Part shown: one piece after another, positions 1-6,088 of the stretch | Position numbering within the stretch: the stretch's first letter is position 1 | Layout of the letters: the number at the start of each line of letters is the position of its first letter | DNA from: Rudanella sp. | Lineage (GTDB): Bacteria; Bacteroidota; Bacteroidia; Cytophagales; Spirosomataceae | Direction: 5' to 3' | Assembly: GCA_026785985.1 (NCBI GenBank) | Contig: JAJAYX010000212.1 | Span: 1 to 7,345 of the forward strand | DNA length: 7,345 nucleotides | Translations under genes and position numbers: made by a program | Notes under the pieces: generated by a model | The model's input: the letters and a program-made list of their open reading frames with translations, nothing else | Told to the model about the DNA's origin: nothing | Databases searched by the model: none

Positions 1-276
1 ACTGCTCAAACGATTCGGCAATTTTCACGGCCTTACTCGTGTCAATAGAGCCGTCTTCGTTTTCGGGTGTATAGTTCAGTTCGCAGAAGAGTGCCCTGTT
101 CCGGCGTTGTTCCAGGCATCGGAGCTTTCGGCAGCGGCACTATCTAAGCGTTCATAAATTTCAATGGTAATACTGGGCTGTAGTTCTTTGAGCAGCACAC
201 CCAGTGTCGCGCTCATGATACCCGCACCGATTAAAACAACGTGGGGACGTGAAGCAGGTTGTTTTGTTGAAGCCAT
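1..276 (-). pseudogene. mqo: Malate:quinone oxidoreductase, 5' part, frameshifted and cut by the window edge
   Basis: Mqo is a peripheral membrane FAD enzyme that oxidises malate to oxaloacetate and passes electrons to quinone (EC 1.1.5.4). The start is ATG at 276. Residues 13-26 give the dinucleotide-binding strand and glycine loop [14 protein letters not shown], typical of the Mqo N-terminus, and residues 53-62 read [10 protein letters not shown], another family hallmark. The frame then hits TGA at 78-76. Reading instead from the TGC at 85-83 restores 28 codons of excellent Mqo sequence to the window edge, beginning [20 protein letters not shown]. Only 5 nt (86-90) lie between the His and Cys codons where the family has three residues (HS-A-F/L-CEL), so 4 nt appear to be missing. 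What is seen is a frameshift; whether it is a real lesion or a sequencing or assembly error cannot be decided here. The rest of the gene lies outside the window. It is divergent from guaA. Confidence 0.85.
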
Positions 277-386
277 GCGTTAATGTGCTATTAGCTGCTG
301 GATTAACCACCGCCAGGGTTGTTTTGTGGCAGCTTTACCAATTTTTCTATTAAAATGCTCTACTTTTGTGCCTTAGAAACCGACGC
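277..386. other. Divergent intergenic region between mqo and guaA
   Basis: This 110-bp non-coding stretch is AT-richer than its flanks, especially in the half next to guaA. It must hold the promoters of both divergent genes. The guaA -7 box is clear at 361-368. On the minus strand I see no good TAnnTTTG match for mqo. I find no strong inverted repeat, riboswitch-like structure or terminator. Confidence 0.6.
361..368 (+). promoter_or_regulatory. Bacteroidota -7 promoter element of guaA
   Basis: TACTTTTG matches the Bacteroidota consensus TAnnTTTG exactly. Transcription would start roughly at 374-376, giving a leader of about a dozen bases before the ATG at 387. No convincing -33 TTTG lies at the usual 19-21 bp spacing; the nearest options are TTTA at 334-337 (spacer 23) and a T-run at 342-345. 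Because the box covers the in-frame TTG at 366, that TTG would not be part of the coding message. Confidence 0.6.
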
Positions 387-1919
387 ATGGCCACCGAGCA
401 AATTCTGATTCTGGATTTCGGTTCGCAATACACCCAACTCATCGCCCGCCGGGTCCGCGAACTGAACGTTTATTGCGAAATCCATCCCTACAATAACATC
501 CCCCCGATTACGCCCGCCACGAAAGGTATCATCCTCTCTGGCAGCCCCTGTTCCGTCCGCGATGCCGATTCACCCATGGTGGATTTGGGCAAATTCCGCC
601 AGCAGATGCCCGTTTTGGGTGTGTGCTACGGGGCGCAATTACTCGCCCAAACCGGCGGGGGCGAGGTACAGGCATCAAGCATTCGGGAATATGGCCGGGC
701 CAAACTCGGCACCGTCAACGCGGAGAATCGTCTGCTTAAAGGGCTGGATCAACACTCGCAGGTCTGGATGTCGCACGCCGACACCATCACCCGCGTTCCT
801 GAGTCCTTCCAGATTATTGCCTCCACCAAAACCGTTCGGGTGGCGGCTTTCCAGATCGAAGGCGAAGAAACCTACGGCATCCAGTTTCACCCCGAAGTGA
901 CGCACTCACTCCAGGGAAAACAACTGTTAAACAACTTTGTAGTCGATATTTGCGGGTGCCGGCAGAACTGGACTGCCGACTCGTTTGTGGACGCTACCGT
1001 GGCCGACCTCAAAGCCAAACTGGGCGATGATAAAGTCGTGATGGCCCTCTCGGGCGGGGTCGATTCGTCGGTGGCGGCTACGTTGGTTCACCGGGCCATT
1101 GGCCAGAATCTGTACTGCATTTTCGTAGATAACGGCCTGCTCCGCAAAGGCGAGTTCGAGCAGGTACTGGACGGCTACCACACCCTCGGCCTCAACATCA
1201 AGGGGGTCAATGCCAAAGACCAGTTCTACTCGGCACTCGCGGGCCTCACCGACCCCGAAGCCAAGCGCAAAGCCATCGGCAAATCGTTCATCGCCGTGTT
1301 CGACCACGAAGCACACCTGCTGGAAGATGTTGCGTGGCTCGGTCAGGGCACCATCTATCCTGACGTGATCGAGTCGGTGTCCGTAAAAGGGCCATCGGCC
1401 ACCATCAAGTCGCACCACAACGTGGGGGGCCTGCCCGATTTTATGAAACTGAAAGTGGTGGAACCGCTCAATACGCTCTTCAAAGACGAGGTTCGGGCCG
1501 TTGGCCGGACGTTGGGGCTGCCCCAGTCGCTGTTGGGTCGTCACCCGTTCCCCGGCCCCGGTCTGGGCATTCGTATTTTGGGTGATGTGACCGCCGAAAA
1601 GGTCGCTATTTTGCAGGAAGTGGACTTTTTGTTCATCGACGGCCTCCGTCGCTACGGTCTTTACGATCAGGTTTGGCAAGCCGGAGCCATGCTGCTCCCC
1701 GTTCAATCGGTGGGCGTTATGGGCGACGAACGCACCTACGAGCGCGTGGTGGCCCTTCGCGCTGTGACCAGTGTGGATGGCATGACCGCCGACTGGGCGC
1801 ACCTGCCCTACGAGTTTCTGGCCGACATTTCAAACGAGATCATCAACCGCGTAAAAGGCGTGAACCGGGTGGTCTATGACATCTCAAGCAAGCCCCCGGC
1901 CACGATTGAGTGGGAATAA
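387..1919 (+). CDS. guaA: GMP synthase (glutamine-hydrolysing)
   Basis: GuaA converts XMP to GMP with ATP and glutamine in the cytosol (EC 6.3.5.2), the last step of guanine nucleotide synthesis. The 510-residue product is close to the usual 510-525. An N-terminal class I glutamine amidotransferase domain (about 1-190) carries the nucleophile Cys80 in LGVCYGAQ and the His168/Glu170 pair in [11 protein letters not shown]. The ATP pyrophosphatase domain follows, with P-loop SGGVDS at 222-227, then [10 protein letters not shown] and [13 protein letters not shown]. The C-terminal dimerisation domain has [17 protein letters not shown] and ends KPPATIEWE. All key residues are present. I chose the ATG at 387 over the in-frame TTG at 366, because the latter sits inside the promoter's -7 box and adds seven residues (MCLRNRR) absent from the family. 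The gene is a single unit read from its own promoter and ends 5 bp before the convergent moeA stop. Confidence 0.97.
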   Translation: MATEQILILDFGSQYTQLIARRVRELNVYCEIHPYNNIPPITPATKGIILSGSPCSVRDADSPMVDLGKFRQQMPVLGVCYGAQLLAQTGGGEVQASSIREYGRAKLGTVNAENRLLKGLDQHSQVWMSHADTITRVPESFQIIASTKTVRVAAFQIEGEETYGIQFHPEVTHSLQGKQLLNNFVVDICGCRQNWTADSFVDATVADLKAKLGDDKVVMALSGGVDSSVAATLVHRAIGQNLYCIFVDNGLLRKGEFEQVLDGYHTLGLNIKGVNAKDQFYSALAGLTDPEAKRKAIGKSFIAVFDHEAHLLEDVAWLGQGTIYPDVIESVSVKGPSATIKSHHNVGGLPDFMKLKVVEPLNTLFKDEVRAVGRTLGLPQSLLGRHPFPGPGLGIRILGDVTAEKVAILQEVDFLFIDGLRRYGLYDQVWQAGAMLLPVQSVGVMGDERTYERVVALRAVTSVDGMTADWAHLPYEFLADISNEIINRVKGVNRVVYDISSKPPATIEWE

Positions 1920-1924
1920 ACGGG

Positions 1925-3121
1925 TCAACTGTTCACTGTCTCAAACCCCTCGCCCAAGTCAAAATTCGTTTGGTCGGCGGGGAGTTGGAGGAACGCTTCG
2001 GCAGCGGTGAGGTTGGTGAAGTCGCCGGAGCCGGAGCCAGGGAGTGGATGGGCTAACCGCAATCCGTCGGGGGTGTACGTAAACCGGACGGGCAGAAAAT
2101 ACGTCAGAGCGGGTTGAATTTTGACCGGCTCGGCAAGTTGCGCGTAGGTTGTGGGCGGTTCGGGTTGGCCCATCGAAGCCCGCAGGTGCGGCAACACGTA
2201 TTTATAGGTACACATCGTGGTCGAAACGGGGTTGCCGGGCAGGGCAAATACCACCTGTTTATCGCCATCGGTGGTGCCGAACCAAAGGGGTTTGCCGGGT
2301 CGCTGCTCGATCTTGTGAAAATGCCGGTTCACCCCCAGCGAGGTCAGCGTGTCGGGAACGAAGTCGGCTTTCCCGGCAGAAACGCCCCCGCTAATAACCA
2401 GCATATCGTTGGTAGCCAACAGAGTAGCAATTCCATCCCGCAACAAGTCTTTATCGTCGGGCAGGTGGTTGAGCGTGGCCCGAATCCCCATCGACCGCAG
2501 AATTGCCTGGATAACGTAGGTATTTGAATGGCGAATCTGGTGGGGCGAAGGTGTTTCGTCCACGTTCACCAGTTCGTCGCCGGTGGCGATGATGGCCACG
2601 CGGGGCAGGGTCGCCACGGTCAGCGTTGAAGCCCCCACCGAAGCCACCACCGCCACGTCGACGGCCCGAAGCCGGGTGCCAACCCGCAGTAATTCATCGC
2701 CCTGTAGTCGGTCGGTGCCTTGCCGATGAACATTTTGCCCGGCCTGAATCTCGTCGATCTGCACCGTCGCCGTTCCATTCTCAATCAACAAATCTTCGTA
2801 GCGCACCACCGTATCGGTGCCGCCGGGCAGCACCGCCCCGGTCATCACTTCCATGCACGTTGACGTATCGGCCAAATTGCCAGCCGCCTGACCTGCCACC
2901 TGCATACCCGCCACTGTAAACTGCCGCTGTCCACCCGCAAAAGCCTCATACCGAAAGGCAATGCCATCCATCGTGACCCGGTCGAAGGGTGGCACATCGC
3001 GGTCGGCGGTGAGCGATTGGCGAAGCACTCGGCCAACGGCTTCTTCCACAGAAACAGTTTCGTCGGGCAGGTTCAGCAAGTGCTGTTGAATAATGCGGGA
3101 AGCGTCGAGAACAGAAAGCAT
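1925..3121 (-). CDS. moeA: Molybdopterin molybdenumtransferase MoeA
   Basis: MoeA inserts molybdate into adenylylated molybdopterin to form the molybdenum cofactor (EC 2.10.1.1), in the cytosol. The 398-residue product compares with 411 in E. coli. Motifs in order: PPFDRVTMDGIA at 44-55 with the active-site Asp52; VMTGAVLPGGTDTVV at 92-106; the MoCF-binding domain with ATGDELV at 179-185, IRHSNTY at 196-202, SGGVSAGKADF at 244-254 and RPGKPLWFG at 274-282; then ALPGNPVS at 293-300. A C-terminal beta-barrel domain (about 320-398) follows. The Glu in ATGDEL and the Asp in GKADF match known cofactor-site positions. The ATG at 3121 is preferred to an in-frame TTG at 3145, which lies in the short intergenic region shared with moaC. 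It is divergent from moaC, whose product acts in the first stage of the same pathway. The overall sequence is a well-preserved Bacteroidota-type MoeA. Confidence 0.95.
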   Translation of the reverse strand: MLSVLDASRIIQQHLLNLPDETVSVEEAVGRVLRQSLTADRDVPPFDRVTMDGIAFRYEAFAGGQRQFTVAGMQVAGQAAGNLADTSTCMEVMTGAVLPGGTDTVVRYEDLLIENGTATVQIDEIQAGQNVHRQGTDRLQGDELLRVGTRLRAVDVAVVASVGASTLTVATLPRVAIIATGDELVNVDETPSPHQIRHSNTYVIQAILRSMGIRATLNHLPDDKDLLRDGIATLLATNDMLVISGGVSAGKADFVPDTLTSLGVNRHFHKIEQRPGKPLWFGTTDGDKQVVFALPGNPVSTTMCTYKYVLPHLRASMGQPEPPTTYAQLAEPVKIQPALTYFLPVRFTYTPDGLRLAHPLPGSGSGDFTNLTAAEAFLQLPADQTNFDLGEGFETVNS

Positions 3122-3124
3122 AAT

Positions 3125-3159
3125 TTTGACGGAGAAAGGGGGCAAGTTAGCTATTTTTA
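3125..3159 (+). promoter_or_regulatory. Possible moaC promoter in the 42-bp moeA-moaC divergent region
   Basis: TATTTTTA at 3152-3159 matches TAnnTTTG except for the last base, with TTTG at 3125-3128 as a possible -33 element and a long 23-bp spacer. A start point about six bases after the box would fall at or near the moaC ATG (3164), giving a very short or absent leader. No convincing minus-strand -7 box for moeA was found in the same 42 bp. Confidence 0.3.
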
Positions 3160-3163
3160 CCCC

Positions 3164-3637
3164 ATGAAAGATTTCTCACACCTAGATGTCCAGGGAAACC
3201 CGGCCATGGTCGATGTGGGCCAAAAGGCTGTAACGCGCCGGACTGCCCATGCCCAAAGTGTTGTCCGCTTGCCCGATTCGGTGGTGGCGCAGTTTCAGCA
3301 AGAGGACATTCATACGAAGAAAGGCCCTGTGTTTCAGACCGCTATCATTGCCGGAACAATGGCCACCAAACGCACCGACGAACTGATTCCACTCTGCCAC
3401 TCGCTGGGTTTAGACAGTTGCCGCCTGACCATTCAACTTATTGGTCACGACGCAGTAATTGATTGTTCAGTAGCTACCGAAGGCAAAACCGGCGTTGAAA
3501 TGGAAGCGCTGGTAGGGGCTTCGGTGGCCGCGCTGACTATTTACGATATGTGCAAAGCTCTCTCGCACGATATTGTCATCACCGAAACCAAATTAATGGC
3601 CAAAGCAGGCGGCAAACGCGATTTTAAGCGTGATTGA
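3164..3637 (+). CDS. moaC: Cyclic pyranopterin monophosphate synthase MoaC
   Basis: MoaC converts the MoaA product (3',8-cyclo-GTP) to cyclic pyranopterin monophosphate (EC 4.6.1.17), in the first stage of molybdenum cofactor synthesis. The 157-residue length is normal for a single-domain MoaC. Hallmarks: MVDVGQKAVTRRTA at 15-28, KKGPVFQTAIIAGTMATKRT at 52-71 with the catalytic-type Lys53, LIPLCHSL at 74-81, and GVEMEALVGASVAALTIYD from 110 followed by MCKA, which contains Asp128 and Lys131. The end, KAGGKRDFKRD, is also typical. The ATG at 3164 was chosen because reading further upstream runs into the opposite-strand moeA start and adds no family sequence. It is divergent from moeA. moaA, moaD, moaE and mogA are not in the window, so the rest of the pathway lies elsewhere. 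Confidence 0.95.
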   Translation: MKDFSHLDVQGNPAMVDVGQKAVTRRTAHAQSVVRLPDSVVAQFQQEDIHTKKGPVFQTAIIAGTMATKRTDELIPLCHSLGLDSCRLTIQLIGHDAVIDCSVATEGKTGVEMEALVGASVAALTIYDMCKALSHDIVITETKLMAKAGGKRDFKRD

Positions 3638-3640
3638 CTC

Positions 3641-3671
3641 TTTGCCAACAGAAACATCTGCATTCAGTTTG
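3641..3671 (+). promoter_or_regulatory. Likely promoter of the 3685-4314 membrane-protein gene
   Basis: TTTG at 3641-3644 and TCAGTTTG at 3664-3671 are separated by 19 bp, the usual Bacteroidota spacing. The -7 box has one mismatch (C for A at position 2). Transcription would start near 3677-3679, a few bases before the ATG at 3685. This suggests the gene is expressed independently of moaC. Confidence 0.5.
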
Positions 3672-3684
3672 AGTTAATCAGGGC

Positions 3685-4314
3685 ATGAACGGACTCAAAC
3701 GAATAGCTTTTCTGGCCGGTACGCTACTGACAGGCAATAGTGCAACGGCGCAACAAGCCACCAAAACAGACAATCCAGCCCTGCGCGACTTCAGCCGCCA
3801 ACGCATTCAGCATCAACGCACATTGGGCCTCACGCTGGGGTCGTATGCCCTGGCGAATATTGCCGTGGGTGCCCTGGCAGCCAGTCGCGACCGAACGCGG
3901 CCCGACCGCACCGAAGCACATTATTTTCACCGCATGAATGTGTATTGGAACGTAGTCAATCTGGCTATTGCCGGAGCCGGGTTGATTGGTTCGCGTAAGG
4001 CCAACCCCGATAACGAAACGCTGAGTCAGGCTGTTGAGCGGCACGAGGGTATGAAGCGAATTTTGCTGTTCAATACGGGTCTCGATGTAGCCTACGTGGC
4101 GGGGGGAGCCTACCTGATCGAGCGGGGCCGCAACCACCCCGACGATCGCAATAGGCTAACGGGTTTTGGCAAATCCATTGTAGTACAAGGCGGTTTTTTG
4201 TTTGTTTTTGATTTGGTGAACTACGCCCTCTTCAAACGCCGGGGCGACAAGCAACAGGCTCTTTTGCTGGGCCGCACGAGCGAGGGAGTTGGGCTGGTGG
4301 TGCCGTTGAAATAG
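3685..4314 (+). CDS. Uncharacterised four-helix membrane protein with signal peptide
   Basis: Function unknown. The 209-residue product begins with a basic, hydrophobic signal peptide (1-22, likely cleavage after ATA before QQ). Four hydrophobic helices follow, at about 47-66, 85-103, 126-145 and 165-183. Conserved-looking features lie within or next to the helices: HRMNVYWNVVN (82-92), FNTGLDVAY (129-137) and GFGKSIVVQGGFLFVFD (160-176), with polar residues (Asn, Asp) buried in hydrophobic stretches. The linkers are rich in Arg and Asp. It resembles a small Bacteroidota-restricted family that I believe is catalogued as DUF6992, but this is from memory and unverified. A promoter candidate lies just upstream. 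The stop codon (4312-4314) directly abuts the -7 box of the next operon. Alternatives such as an outer-membrane protein are unlikely because the segments look helical. Confidence 0.8.
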   Translation: MNGLKRIAFLAGTLLTGNSATAQQATKTDNPALRDFSRQRIQHQRTLGLTLGSYALANIAVGALAASRDRTRPDRTEAHYFHRMNVYWNVVNLAIAGAGLIGSRKANPDNETLSQAVERHEGMKRILLFNTGLDVAYVAGGAYLIERGRNHPDDRNRLTGFGKSIVVQGGFLFVFDLVNYALFKRRGDKQQALLLGRTSEGVGLVVPLK

Positions 4315-4322
4315 TATCTTTG
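4315..4322 (+). promoter_or_regulatory. -7 promoter element of the 4347-6088 operon
   Basis: TATCTTTG matches TAnnTTTG exactly and begins one base after the preceding stop codon. The -33 region would lie inside the end of the previous gene; GTTG at 4288-4291 (23-bp spacer) is the best, weak, candidate. Predicted transcription start is about 4328-4330, 17-19 bases before the ATG at 4347. The in-frame TTG at 4320 is inside this box and so is unlikely to be used. Confidence 0.6.
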
Positions 4323-4346
4323 TACAGTTCCAAACACAAGATACTA

Positions 4347-4940
4347 ATGGCTTACAGCGATTTTACCCTTGAACGATTGAAAAAAGACTGCGGAGTGGCT
4401 CATGAACGGGTAGATTTTTTCATGAAACCCCACCGCATCGTTGAACCATCAGCCCAATTGGAGCAGATTTTAGCGGATAATAACGAGCTTCCCCTGCTTA
4501 CCGAAAAAGCAAAATCCGAGTTTTTGATCTCACCGATCCTACATGAATTGTACCGAAATAATAACAGACAATTCACAATCTATTCCGGCTTTTCTTTTAA
4601 TGTCAACGAAACGCTTTTTGGTTTTTGCGATTATCTTCTTGGCAGAGAACCACATAGTTTAACAGTTGACGCGCCCATTTTTTGTGTTGTAGAAGCCAAA
4701 AATCGAAGCATTGAAGAGGGCTTTGGCCAATGTGGTGCCGAAATGTATGCGGCCTGGTTGTTTAATCAGCAGGCTGGCAGACCAGTAGATACCATATATG
4801 GATCGGTAACGGACGGCTATAGTTGGGTTTTTTTACGGTATCAGGGTGAGAAATTAGAAATCGACCTCCCCCGTTTTACCCTAAACGAACTACCTCAATT
4901 GCTCGGTGCTCTGCAAACGATTGTTGATTATCATTTATGA
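4347..4940 (+). CDS. PD-(D/E)XK nuclease-like hypothetical protein
   Basis: Function unknown; the sequence suggests the PD-(D/E)XK nuclease fold. The protein has 197 residues. Pattern seen: Glu58 in KSEFLISPIL (first helix), Asp95 in GFCDYLLG, the Glu116-Ala-Lys118 triad end in FCVVEAKN, and Gln128 in GFGQCGAEM. This E...D...ExK...Q order matches restriction-endonuclease-like cores. A later stretch, IYGSVTDGYSWVFLRY, resembles the strand-turn-strand common in type I restriction R-subunit N-termini and related stand-alone families. I know similar short proteins from cyanobacteria and Bacteroidota, mostly without assigned roles. No helicase, methylase or partner gene is adjacent, so a restriction role is not supported. 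The start is ATG at 4347, downstream of the promoter box. The stop overlaps the next start (ATGA, 4937-4940). The gene is clearly AT-richer than its neighbours (about 36% GC by hand count over 4501-4620), which suggests acquisition by transfer. Confidence 0.8.
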   Translation: MAYSDFTLERLKKDCGVAHERVDFFMKPHRIVEPSAQLEQILADNNELPLLTEKAKSEFLISPILHELYRNNNRQFTIYSGFSFNVNETLFGFCDYLLGREPHSLTVDAPIFCVVEAKNRSIEEGFGQCGAEMYAAWLFNQQAGRPVDTIYGSVTDGYSWVFLRYQGEKLEIDLPRFTLNELPQLLGALQTIVDYHL

Positions 4941-5407
4941 ACGACGACGATTTTCTGCGCGAGGCCATCCGGTTGGCCCGCGACGGTATGAACACCGGAA
5001 AAGGCGGCCCGTTTGGTGCCGTTATTGTTAAAGACGGGCAGATTGTGGGCCGGGGCAGCAATATGGTCACCTCCACCAACGACCCCACCGCCCATGCCGA
5101 AGTGGTGGCCATTCGCGATGCCTGTCGAAATCTGAACACGTTTCAACTGGAAGGCTGTACACTCTATGCCTCCTGCGAACCCTGCCCCATGTGCCTCGGG
5201 GCTATTTATTGGGCGCGACCAGCCCGAATTGTCTATGGTGCGTTCCATTCCGATGCCGCCGACTCGGGTTTCGACGATCAATTTATCTACAAAGAAATCG
5301 ACAAACCCCGCGAACAGCGCAGCATTCCCATGACACAAGCCCTCCGCACCGAAGCCAACACGGTTTTCGCCGAATGGAAATCCAAACACGCCAAAACGCA
5401 CTGTTAA
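4937..5407 (+). CDS. guaD: Guanine deaminase (cytidine-deaminase-fold type)
   Basis: Predicted to hydrolyse guanine to xanthine and ammonia (EC 3.5.4.3), a cytosolic purine salvage/catabolic step. The 156-residue product has the same length and nearly the same motif numbering as Bacillus subtilis GuaD as I remember it. GGPFGAVIVKDG is at 23-34. Asn42, the zinc ligand His53 and proton-shuttle Glu55 lie in DPTAHAEV. Zinc ligands Cys83 and Cys86 lie in SCEPCPMCLGAIYWARP, and GFDDQFIYKEIDKP from 111 includes the guanine-contacting Asp114. The FIYKEID segment separates it from TadA tRNA deaminases. One difference is the last residue, Cys here, where the B. subtilis enzyme ends in a Tyr reported near the partner subunit's active site. 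Its ATG overlaps the preceding stop by 4 bp, which indicates translational coupling, and thiN follows after 3 bp. A broader nucleoside deaminase activity is the main alternative. Confidence 0.88.
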   Translation: MNDDDFLREAIRLARDGMNTGKGGPFGAVIVKDGQIVGRGSNMVTSTNDPTAHAEVVAIRDACRNLNTFQLEGCTLYASCEPCPMCLGAIYWARPARIVYGAFHSDAADSGFDDQFIYKEIDKPREQRSIPMTQALRTEANTVFAEWKSKHAKTHC

Positions 5408-5410
5408 TCA

Positions 5411-6088
5411 ATGTCCTCCCACCACATCGTCCGCGACGAACAGGAACCCGCTTTATTGATCGCTAACGGCGAACATTGCTCCGACGAACTGTTGGGGCAA
5501 CTGCTGGAGTGGTCGCCGGTGGTGGTGGTGCTCGACCGGGCCATCTGGCGGGTACTCGATCTAGGCATTAAAGTCGATGTGTTGCTGGGCGATTTTGATG
5601 TTCGGGCCGATGGGTCTGGTTTAGACCTCGATCTGATCCGTCAGCAACAATACCCCCTGACCGTTGTTCACGCACCCGATCAGGACAAAACCGACCTCGA
5701 AAAAGGCATCGAGTACCTGATTGAGCGGGGTCATTCGGCGGTCAACATCGTGTGGGCCACCGGCCGCCGGGCCGATCATAGTCTGACTAACATGACTAAC
5801 ATTGTTCGGTATAAGAACCAGATTAAGGTGGTGATGCTGGATGATTATTCGCGGATTTTCCCGTTGGTTGGCACCTACGAGAAATGGTACGAAGCGGGAA
5901 CTCCGCTGTCACTCGTGCCAGTCGGAACAGTGGAAGGCATTGTAACAGAGGGGCTTAAATATAATCTATACGATGAAAGTCTGACGCTTGGCTACCGTTC
6001 GGGCAACAGCAACGAAACCACTCAGGATGGATTCGTGAAGGTATCGGCCCGCTCCGGCGATCTGCTGATGATGGAGTGCTGGGATTGA
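5411..6088 (+). CDS. thiN: Thiamine pyrophosphokinase (thiamine diphosphokinase)
   Basis: Transfers pyrophosphate from ATP to thiamine to give thiamine diphosphate (EC 2.7.6.2). The 225-residue product fits the family. An N-terminal Rossmann-like catalytic domain (about 13-130) shows ANGE at 18-21, LGIKVDVLLGDFD at 51-63 with metal-binding Asp61 and Asp63, the ATP/metal motif DQDKTDLEKGI at 90-100, and GRRADHSLTN at 118-127. The C-terminal beta-sandwich thiamine-binding domain has GTVEGIVTEGLKYNL and SGNSNET. The residues after Asp42 read LDRAIWR where many family members have a glycine (DGA or DGG); this may be a lineage trait. It lies 3 bp after guaD in the same operon and has no separate promoter that I can see. 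Its last 67 bp overlap the opposite-strand membrane-protein gene. No TPP riboswitch was recognised upstream. Confidence 0.92.
   Translation: MSSHHIVRDEQEPALLIANGEHCSDELLGQLLEWSPVVVVLDRAIWRVLDLGIKVDVLLGDFDVRADGSGLDLDLIRQQQYPLTVVHAPDQDKTDLEKGIEYLIERGHSAVNIVWATGRRADHSLTNMTNIVRYKNQIKVVMLDDYSRIFPLVGTYEKWYEAGTPLSLVPVGTVEGIVTEGLKYNLYDESLTLGYRSGNSNETTQDGFVKVSARSGDLLMMECWD

Noticed and set aside
927..1802. A 291-codon open frame antisense to guaA
   Set aside because: It lies wholly within guaA, has no recognisable domain and reads as a low-complexity His/Gly/Val/Arg-rich shadow, as expected opposite a GC-rich conserved gene.
1920..1924. Possible terminator between guaA and moeA
   Set aside because: Only 5 bp separate the stops and no stem-loop with a T-run is visible at the junction.
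2114..2527. Plus-strand open frames opposite moeA
   Set aside because: moeA motifs run continuously through this stretch on the minus strand; the plus-strand translations show no family features.
3017..3163. Longer upstream start for moaC
   Set aside because: It would overlap the moeA N-terminus by about 100 bp and adds no MoaC-like sequence; the ATG at 3164 gives the normal family length.
3724..4137. A 137-codon antisense frame within the four-helix protein gene
   Set aside because: The plus-strand product has a signal peptide, regular helices and a promoter; the antisense translation has nothing comparable.
4828..4834. Run of seven T in the nuclease-like gene as a slippage or programmed-frameshift site
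   Set aside because: The frame continues normally on both sides with family-like sequence and there is no alternative product to read.
4931..5401. A 156-codon open frame antisense to guaD
   Set aside because: It almost exactly mirrors guaD, which has full family conservation; the antisense translation shows no motif.
5784..5801. Perfect 9-bp tandem repeat TGACTAACA x2 in thiN
   Set aside because: It encodes LTNMTN within the conserved DHSLTN region; the residues fit the family, so the repeat is probably coincidental codon use.
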